Origin: Bacteroidaceae bacterium
GTDB taxonomy: Bacteria; Bacteroidota; Bacteroidia; Bacteroidales; Bacteroidaceae
DNA length: 46,898 nt
Direction: 5' to 3'
Assembly: GCA_017962495.1 (NCBI GenBank)
Contig: JAGCVH010000019.1
Coordinates: 1-46,898, forward strand
In this document: piece after piece, positions 42,401 through 46,898 of the stretch
Layout: every line of letters starts with the position of its first letter
Position numbering within the stretch: position 1 is the stretch's first letter
Translations under genes and position numbers: made by a program
The notes under the pieces: generated by a model
Seen by the model: the letters and a program-made list of their open reading frames with translations, nothing else
The model's database searches: none
What the model was told of the DNA's origin: nothing

Positions 42401-45400
42401 TTCTTTTCACCAAAACTTAAAGTTGAGAAACCACCTAATGCTGTGTCGAAGGAGCCATCTTCGAACCATATTTTCGAGCGCCCCAGGCTACCTGTACCAT
42501 TGTATTTTTCAAAGTGAATCGAGGAGGTAACGAGAGGCACAGGAACATTGACGTTGTACTGAACTTCGATGACCATCACATCCGATAAATTTGTCATGGT
42601 ATAGAACGTGTATCCTTCATAGTTGGGGTCGTCCGGTGTGGTGCCAGGCAAGGCTGTAGTCACATCAGTGCCATTAACGATAATCTTATCAAGATAGGTG
42701 TTGGGGACACGAAGTTGCAGACTTGTCGCATTATTTATTGTTTGCCATAATGTGCCCCCCTCTTGGGAGATGGAAGCCACTTGTGTGTTACCCTTCCACA
42801 CTTCAATTCCCTTGTCGCATACCCCAGCTATCAACACCAAGTTCATATTATGCTCCTGCGAATGGTCTCTCAGGTAACCAGGCGAAGCTGGGCTGTCGAT
42901 ACATGCGTATGACGCATCAACATGAGACGCATCGTAGAGTGTGCCATTGCCACCCACCAGTTGTGTGCAGTTAGTAAACATATTGCTGGAATTGGTGACG
43001 GCTTGGGTGCTCCAATTGCCACCGGCATAGATGACTTCCAAGATGGAACATTCGCGGAACATATTGCTCATGTTTGATACCTTTTTGGTGTTCCAGTTCG
43101 TCAGGTCGAGAATAGTGAGAGCAGAGCAGTTGCGGAACATGTCGCTCATGGCAGTTACGTTACTAGTATTAAAGCCTGTCAGGTCGAGGTTTCCCAACTG
43201 GGTACATCCGTAGAACATCTCAGACATCATCGTTACCTGACTGGTGTTAAGGTTCTCGATGCCGCTGATAGTTGTCAGGCTACCCATATCGCGGAACCAG
43301 CGGTAGGTGCTTTTGGACCGAGCGTTGGCAAACGAGGCATCGAAAACTACGCTGGTGACGGCACTAGACACAGAGCTTACCCACCCGGGAGAGTTGCTGC
43401 CCGTAGGCAAATCGTAGCTCGTGCCTGAACGCGAGCTGCGTTGCGTATCGCAGTAGAACGTCAGCGTGGTATTTCCAGAGGTGTATACGGCATAGGATTC
43501 GTCGGATTTCTCAGTAAGATAGCCAGGGGTGCCTGAAGCATCGATACGGGCATAGGTCTTATCGACGTTCGAACTACTCCATCTTGTGCCGTTTCCGCCC
43601 ACCAGAGAGGTGCAGTTGCCGAAAATAGTATTATAGACAGAAACGCGATCTACAGTCCATCCGCTACCCACATATATGGTGGTAAGGCGACTGCAGCTTT
43701 CGAACATTCCCTCCATTTCGCCAGCTCCAGAGGTGTCCCAACCGCCTAAGGTGAGGGTAACGAGGTTGGAGCAGCCACTGAACATATAACTCATATTCCA
43801 GACTCCACTGGTTTGCCAGCCTGACAGGTCGAGGTCGGTGAGAGCGGAGCAGTTCTTGAACATGTTTTCCAGCTTACCATTGTTGTTCCCAAGGCTAGGA
43901 GTTTTCCACTTGCTGATGCCGGTGATGGTGGCCAGATGGTTGCAGAGCGAGAACATACCGCTCAGGTCGGTGACGCTGTTGGTATTCCAACTACTCAGGT
44001 TGAGACTGGTGAGGGCGGAGCAGCCACTGAACATGTAGCCCATAGAGGTGACGTTGGAGGTATTCCAACTGCTGATGCCATTGATAGTGGAAAGGCTGGA
44101 ACAGCCGCTAAACATACTATTCATGCCGGTAGCAGCAGAGGTGTCGAAGCCCGTCAGGTTGAGGGTGGTTAAGGCTGAGCAGTTTTTGAACATTGCGCTC
44201 ATGCCCGTAACGTTGGCAGTATTGAACGAACTCAGGTTGAGAGAACTTATGGTAGAACATCCATTGAACATTGAGTCCATAGAGGTGACGTTACTGGTGT
44301 TCCAGCCACCGCCGAACGAAATGCTCGACAGGTTACTGCATCCAGAGAACATACCGTCCATGCTGGTGACATTGGAGGTGTACCAGTTCAGGACGAGAGT
44401 GGTAAGTGAGGAGCATCCGTGGAATATGCCACTCATATCAGTGACGTTAGAGACATTCCAACTGCTCAGTCCAAGGTTGGAAATGTTGGAAAGTGCAGAG
44501 CATCCATCGAACATGTAACTCATATTTGTTACATGGCCAGTATTTATTGTACCACTATAAACGAAACCCGTCAGATTGCTGCATCCCTTGAACATGCTGC
44601 TCATATTGGTAACGTTGGTGGTATTATACTTGCTCAGGTTGATACTGGTAACGTTAGTGCAATTTTCAAACAAGCTGCTCATGTCGGTTACATTGCTGGT
44701 GTTCCAGTTGTTACCATAGGTAATGTTCCCCAGGTTGCTGCATCCTCGGAACATACCACTCATGTTGGTAACGTTGGAAGTATTGAAGCTACCCAGACCG
44801 AGGAAGCCAAGGGCAACACAGTTGTCGAACAGACCACTCATGTTGGTGACGTTCGAGGTGTTGAACGAACTCAGGTTGAGGTTGGTAAGTTTGGAGCAAC
44901 CTGAGAACATACCACTCATGTTGGTGGCAGCCGAGGTGTTGAACGAACTCAGGTTGAGGCTGGTAAGTTTGGAGCAACCTGAGAACATACCACTCATGTT
45001 GGTGGCAGCCGAGGTGTTGAAGTTCGTCAGGTCAATGCTAGTGAGAGCGGAGCAACCATCGAATATGTTACTCATGTTGGTGAACCTGGTGTTGGTCCAG
45101 CCACTCACGTTGAGGGAGGCGAGGGCTGAGCAACCGTGAAACATATCGCTCATGTTAATAAGATTGGCTGTGTTCCATCCGCTCAGGTTGAGGCTGGTAA
45201 GGGCATAGCATCCAGAGAACATCTCACTCATGTTGGTGACATTGGCAACGTTCAAACCACTCAAATCGAGGTTAGTGAGAGCTTTGCAGCCTTCAAACAT
45301 ATTGCTCATGTCAGTGACACTTGTGGGAAAGTATTGAAGATTAACAAGGGTCGTCAGCAGGGGCATCCCTCTAAACCAATTGTGGGTGCTGGTGATGGGA

Positions 45401-45672
45401 GCGTTTTTAAACTCGGACATGAACTCTATTTCCCGAACATGGAAAAGTATAGAAAGTACGTCGGGATTGCTGAACCACTCTGGAGTACCATTATCCACCA
45501 ATAAGGAAACTTCATCAGCGGTCATGTTCGCGAGGCGCTGATCGTCGTAGCAAAGATACATCGTATTATAATGCGTGTTCACTCGAGCATAGACTTCAAC
45601 CACAGCCCACGCACTCTGCACTCCTGCCATAATGAGGCAGAGCATAAGTAATAGTTTTTTAAGGTGTTTCAT
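39496..45672 (-). CDS. Giant BspA-like surface protein with DUF285 repeats, EF-hand/LRR modules and dockerin-like end
   Basis: A 2058-residue secreted protein. Signal peptide about residues 1-23 (VQSAWA). Residues about 115-690 carry some 22 copies of a 26-residue repeat of the form NTSNVTNMSGMFSGCSKL (DUF285/TIGR02167-like, the PARCEL type); about 815-905 carry four more after a second cap region. About 925-1410 are beta-rich and unassigned. Two modules of about 310 residues follow, each opening with an EF-hand (GWDTDGDGEIS, near 1420 and 1735), then BspA-type LRR_5 repeats (IPEGVTTIGNNAF), then GWKSIADGGYFK. The C-terminus is one dockerin-like loop (DVNRDGHISIADVTTLVN). No type IX secretion C-terminal domain is apparent. 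Relatives bind host proteins or mediate adhesion; that role is inferred. Confidence 0.92.
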   Translation of the reverse strand: MKHLKKLLLMLCLIMAGVQSAWAVVEVYARVNTHYNTMYLCYDDQRLANMTADEVSLLVDNGTPEWFSNPDVLSILFHVREIEFMSEFKNAPITSTHNWFRGMPLLTTLVNLQYFPTSVTDMSNMFEGCKALTNLDLSGLNVANVTNMSEMFSGCYALTSLNLSGWNTANLINMSDMFHGCSALASLNVSGWTNTRFTNMSNIFDGCSALTSIDLTNFNTSAATNMSGMFSGCSKLTSLNLSSFNTSAATNMSGMFSGCSKLTNLNLSSFNTSNVTNMSGLFDNCVALGFLGLGSFNTSNVTNMSGMFRGCSNLGNITYGNNWNTSNVTDMSSLFENCTNVTSINLSKYNTTNVTNMSSMFKGCSNLTGFVYSGTINTGHVTNMSYMFDGCSALSNISNLGLSSWNVSNVTDMSGIFHGCSSLTTLVLNWYTSNVTSMDGMFSGCSNLSSISFGGGWNTSNVTSMDSMFNGCSTISSLNLSSFNTANVTGMSAMFKNCSALTTLNLTGFDTSAATGMNSMFSGCSSLSTINGISSWNTSNVTSMGYMFSGCSALTSLNLSSWNTNSVTDLSGMFSLCNHLATITGISKWKTPSLGNNNGKLENMFKNCSALTDLDLSGWQTSGVWNMSYMFSGCSNLVTLTLGGWDTSGAGEMEGMFESCSRLTTIYVGSGWTVDRVSVYNTIFGNCTSLVGGNGTRWSSSNVDKTYARIDASGTPGYLTEKSDESYAVYTSGNTTLTFYCDTQRSSRSGTSYDLPTGSNSPGWVSSVSSAVTSVVFDASFANARSKSTYRWFRDMGSLTTISGIENLNTSQVTMMSEMFYGCTQLGNLDLTGFNTSNVTAMSDMFRNCSALTILDLTNWNTKKVSNMSNMFRECSILEVIYAGGNWSTQAVTNSSNMFTNCTQLVGGNGTLYDASHVDASYACIDSPASPGYLRDHSQEHNMNLVLIAGVCDKGIEVWKGNTQVASISQEGGTLWQTINNATSLQLRVPNTYLDKIIVNGTDVTTALPGTTPDDPNYEGYTFYTMTNLSDVMVIEVQYNVNVPVPLVTSSIHFEKYNGTGSLGRSKIWFEDGSFDTALGGFSTLSFGEKKVISKIEVVMVPDNDNFSSAQQSNTLGTLVNNGDGTYTYTILGEDLTSSIIPLYFPTSDYGPVKTLVRSKDNIKLGYYFGEYDSMEACLLDMFDQSESSLLNADATIMHYGNRTEPGRAGNYSVGVIFVQVAQGANFRLVEDGVVQTDYVWHNAGDLLTELNSKLIGIQQAYRCPVSGYCYLLKNAATDSYIIVDNGSGSIESPWQVLQTVRVVGDGLLSLRDSEGAEVASVGAGEPTSVSWTKGDALTLVVTMPEGADLNNYEATLVIDGAYTELQKQNTSGTLSFAAFDMGDMTSAHDIILITRQTGGFALPEIIEFADAAVKTICLDAGWDTDGDGEISKEEAAAVTTLLKNGASVFKSKTALTSFDEFQYFTGLTKVEDETFLSCGIRSIVLPPTIKTIGVNAFMSSKLQHIDIPEGVTTIGNNAFYSSLNLETISLPRSLTTIGNNILGYTAIRHLFIPENLVTIPIQNSQFIGCYKLSSVVVDTKNTRYNSRDNCSAVLLGNALYYGCKSTVIPEGVTSIQNNAFSCVGLKNLVIPASVASIGSGALKQNNLDTLVMKRETPFAFNLDRFTADSIANCVLIVPYGKKTAYANYGWKSIADGGYFKSVVEEEKEIEIVTLPDNIDFADANVKAICVGAGWDTDGDGEISKVEAAAVTTLKKNGQSVFFMNRTITHFDEFQYFTGLTEIERSAFYNTTLQSIVLPPNITSIGTGAFNTNQIRSIIIPEGVTSLGDNVFTDCSQLEEVKLPKSLTTIGYDAFANTAIKHIFIPENVTRITPGAGSNIFYNCPNLASVAVDEANPIYDSRDNCMAIIEKASSGGKFLYGCKNSHIPEGITELWSRAFHAANITSIVIPASVSTIGIGAFLENNLETLEMKRETPIQFNTNMFSDNMTETANCVLIVPRGKKTAYANAGWKSIADGGYFKEVVEVDDTDRFDVNRDGHISIADVTTLVNVILGKPIQ
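44855..45010 (-). repeat. Near-identical 78-bp tandem repeat in the giant surface gene
   Basis: Units 44,855-44,932 and 44,933-45,010 have nearly the same sequence over most of their length (one visible change, GAGGTTGG to GAGGCTGG, plus changes near the right end). Each encodes one 26-residue repeat. Other units of the gene are far more diverged at DNA level, so this pair is a recent duplication or gene conversion. Confidence 0.85.
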
Positions 45673-46014
45673 ATTTTTAAATGTTTAGTGTTCATCGGTT
45701 ATTAAGATTTTACCTAAGAGGTGCCGAGCTATTGAGAACGACTTTAAGGTTATTTTCTTACTATTCGCTACAAATGTACACATTTATTTTCAATATTACA
45801 CATTATTTTATCATTATTTTCCACAATATCCTTTATGCTCTCTTTGTCAGGGGAATGAGCCTCCACATATACTTGTTCGATGCCCATTGTATACTTGTTC
45901 GCATTGCTTTGAACCTAATCTCGCATGACTTTGCCTTCGCTGTTACAAAAATACGAAAAAGCTTTAACGCTGGGTAACTTATGGCAACTTATGGCAACTT
46001 AATTATGAAAAAAC
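45673..46014. promoter_or_regulatory. Divergent upstream region of the giant gene and the DUF4248 gene
   Basis: For the minus-strand giant gene a -7 box TACATTTG lies at the complement of 45,771-45,778, giving a leader of about 95 nt; no good -33 was seen. Further right TATACTTGTTCG occurs twice, 22 bp apart (about 45,869 and 45,891). At 45,976-46,001 the decamer AACTTATGGC is repeated two and a half times in tandem, ending 14 bp before the DUF4248 -33 box. No ORF here looks real. Confidence 0.5.
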
Positions 46015-46063
46015 TTTGAAATGTGCAGAAAAATTAGTAACTTTGTTATCTTAAGATAACAAA
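46015..46063 (+). promoter_or_regulatory. Promoter with palindromic operator for the DUF4248 gene
   Basis: TTTG (46,015-46,018), 19-base spacer and TAACTTTG (46,038-46,045) form a consensus promoter. A perfect 22-bp palindrome centred on CTTAAG (46,042-46,063) overlaps the last four bases of the -7 box and the start site, a classic position for a repressor operator. Confidence 0.75.
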
Positions 46064-46099
46064 AATAAGAGAAATGCAACCCTCTAACACACTAATGAA

Positions 46100-46297
46100 A
46101 TGGTAAAAGTAAAAGTTTACGGACGGATGGAATTGGCGCAGGCATACTTACCGAACTATACGGCTCGTGGGGCGTGGAGGAGGTTACGCCAATGGTTCAG
46201 TATCAATCCCCGCCTTTCCCCTCTGCTCCAACTAGGCAGACGTACTTTCACACCTGCCGAGGTAAAGCTGATTTTCGATGAATTGGGAGAGCCGTGA
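46100..46297 (+). CDS. DUF4248 family protein
   Basis: A 65-residue protein matching the Bacteroidetes DUF4248 pattern: KVKVYGRMELAQAYLPNY at the start, a middle AWRRLRQWFSINPRLSPLL and the C-terminal RTFTPAEVKLIFDELGEP. Members are often next to HU-like DNA-binding, VirE/DUF3987 or amidase genes in mobile or phage-like islands; none of those is present here, so this may be a solitary remnant. The helical, basic make-up suggests nucleic-acid binding, but function is unknown. A palindrome at its promoter suggests regulation, and a terminator overlaps its stop codon. Confidence 0.85.
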   Translation: MVKVKVYGRMELAQAYLPNYTARGAWRRLRQWFSINPRLSPLLQLGRRTFTPAEVKLIFDELGEP

Positions 46298-46312
46298 GCC
46301 TCTCCCTTTTAT
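46285..46312 (+). terminator. Terminator overlapping the DUF4248 stop codon
   Basis: GGGAGAG (46,285-46,291) pairs with CTCTCCC (46,300-46,306) and is followed by TTTTATTT. The stop codon (46,295-46,297) is in the loop. Confidence 0.85.
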
Positions 46313-46314
46313 TT

Positions 46315-46386
46315 GCTTCAGAATGCAAAAATTGGACAATTGGACATTTGGACATTGGACATTTAATGTTTTTGCATTTCTGAAGC
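46315..46386. repeat. Hairpin enclosing the left inverted-repeat arm
   Basis: GCTTCAGAATGCAAAAA (46,315-46,331) is the complement, with one extra base, of TTTTTGCATTTCTGAAGC (46,369-46,386). The loop is formed by the TTGGACA-type repeat that is also arm 1 of the 33-bp inverted repeat, so the two structures compete. Confidence 0.8.
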
Positions 46387-46560
46387 ATAGAACTTGAAAC
46401 GAAAAAGATATTATATATTATAATAAATTATAATATATAATATAAATAAATATTTTATAATTTTTAAAATAATCAATTGAATAACTTACAATTCCCAATC
46501 CATTTTATTATCATTCGAAAGTACAAGATGTCCAATGTCCAAATGTCCAATTGTCCAATT
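46330..46560. repeat. Perfect 33-bp inverted repeat around an AT-rich core
   Basis: Arm 1 (46,330-46,362) and arm 2 (46,528-46,560) are exact complements. Both are made of TTGGACA/TTGGACAT units of about 7-8 bp. The 165-bp interval is extremely AT-rich (for instance TTATATATTATAATAAATTA near 46,411). No ORF lies inside. The arrangement recalls a small non-autonomous mobile element or a large cruciform. Confidence 0.85.
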
Positions 46561-46667
46561 TCCGACAACAAAATATTGCTATGACTTTTCCCTATTTTAA
46601 GTTGCAGTCATTATCTCAATTCTCCTCAATTTATCAAAAAACGCCCATTTCATCGAAGAAATTGAGC

Positions 46668-46826
46668 CCCCTCTCCCCGCTTTCCCGATGGGGAGAGCCA
46701 TGCTTAGACACTAAAATAAATGCAATTTTTGCGCTCGAACTTGTTCGCTTGCGTAGCGAAAAGGAGCAAAAGGGTCAAAATGAAAAAAATACTCCTCCCT
46801 ACGGGGAGGAAAGGGAGGGGGCCTGA
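46668..46826. repeat. Two inverted GC-rich hairpin elements
   Basis: Copy 1 has CTCTCCCC (46,671-46,678) and GGGGAGAG (46,690-46,697). Copy 2 has CCTCCC (46,794-46,799) and GGGAGG (46,804-46,809) followed by AAAGGGAGGGGGCCTGAC. They face each other, as at 19,246-19,369. Between them is GCTCGAACTTGTTCGCTTGC, akin to sequence near 50-85. No gene is seen in 46,313-46,839. Confidence 0.7.
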
Positions 46827-46839
46827 CTTAAACGCAGAA

Positions 46840-46869
46840 AACCCTCCGGTCCCGAAAGACCAGAGGGTT
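46840..46869 (-). terminator. Probable terminator of an rRNA operon
   Basis: AACCCTCCGGTC (46,840-46,851) pairs with GACCAGAGGGTT (46,858-46,869) with one mismatch and a 6-base loop; minus-strand tail TTTTCTGCG. It lies 15 bp beyond the putative 5S 3' end. Confidence 0.75.
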
Positions 46870-46884
46870 CTCTCTTTTGAAAAA

Positions 46885-46898
46885 CGGCGGCTACCTAC
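46885..46898 (-). rRNA. Probable 3' end of a 5S rRNA (cut by window edge)
   Basis: The minus strand begins GTAGGTAGCCGCCG then TTTT. Bacteroidales 5S rRNA ends, from memory, in GGGAGAGTAGGTAGCCGCC or close to it, and the terminator just downstream supports a stable RNA. Only 14 bases are visible, so the call rests on a short match. Confidence 0.5.

Noticed and set aside
44000-45300. Possible CRISPR-like regular repeat
   Set aside because: The 78-bp periodicity is the codon-level signature of the 26-residue DUF285 repeat in an open coding frame.
46100-46297. Prophage or integrative island marked by DUF4248
   Set aside because: No integrase, HU-like, primase or amidase gene is in the window; one small gene cannot support an island call.
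46551-46826. A 91-codon plus-strand ORF
   Set aside because: Runs through the inverted repeat and two GC-rich hairpin elements; no promoter and no recognisable motif.

Overview
The window looks like a chromosome segment from a Bacteroidales bacterium, most likely Prevotella or a close relative (Prevotellaceae). Three things point there. At least nine promoters have the Bacteroidetes form TTTG-N18-22-TAnnTTTG. The gene content includes SusC-like and OmpA-family outer membrane proteins, two GH43 enzymes, a BspA-like surface giant and a DUF4248 protein. Housekeeping gene orders such as tig-clpP-clpX and guaB-ppiC-surA-OstA-mutL also fit. The assignment is by eye; no database search was possible.

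Left part (1-11,400). A sialic-acid catabolism locus has a membrane protein of unknown role, an N-acetylneuraminate lyase with an in-frame 25-codon insert, a periplasmic mutarotase fused to a sodium:solute symporter, and a convergent N-acylglucosamine 2-epimerase. Together they would import sialic acid, mutarotate it, split it to ManNAc and pyruvate, and epimerise ManNAc to GlcNAc. Next come a phosphopantetheinyl transferase, two secreted GH43 glycosidases in tandem, and a Txe/YoeB-type toxin-antitoxin pair lying between two copies of the GH43 3' end.

Middle part (11,400-39,100), almost entirely on the minus strand. It holds an outer-membrane beta-barrel receptor-like protein with a Gly-rich tail and an S9 peptidase; a small basic protein and a repeat-rich intergenic region; purB, an RluB-type pseudouridine synthase with a disordered RG/GY-rich N-terminus, and asnS; tRNA-Val(UAC); trpS; an OmpA-family porin; an operon running guaB, two parvulin-type chaperones, an OstA-like protein, a small membrane protein and mutL; recQ; and tig-clpP-clpX.

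Right part (39,100-46,898). A 2058-residue surface protein carries about 26 copies of the 26-residue DUF285 repeat, two EF-hand plus BspA-LRR modules and a C-terminal dockerin-like repeat. It is followed by a solitary DUF4248 gene behind a palindromic promoter, an AT-rich stretch with a perfect 33-bp inverted repeat, and at the right edge what looks like the 3' end of a 5S rRNA, so an rRNA operon probably lies just outside.

Repeats are a theme throughout. There are period-7 (and one period-9) arrays at gene boundaries, a dispersed GC-rich hairpin element that also sits inside a coding sequence, a 53-bp direct repeat upstream of purB, and a four-fold 21-bp repeat that reads as a heptapeptide repeat behind a good promoter.
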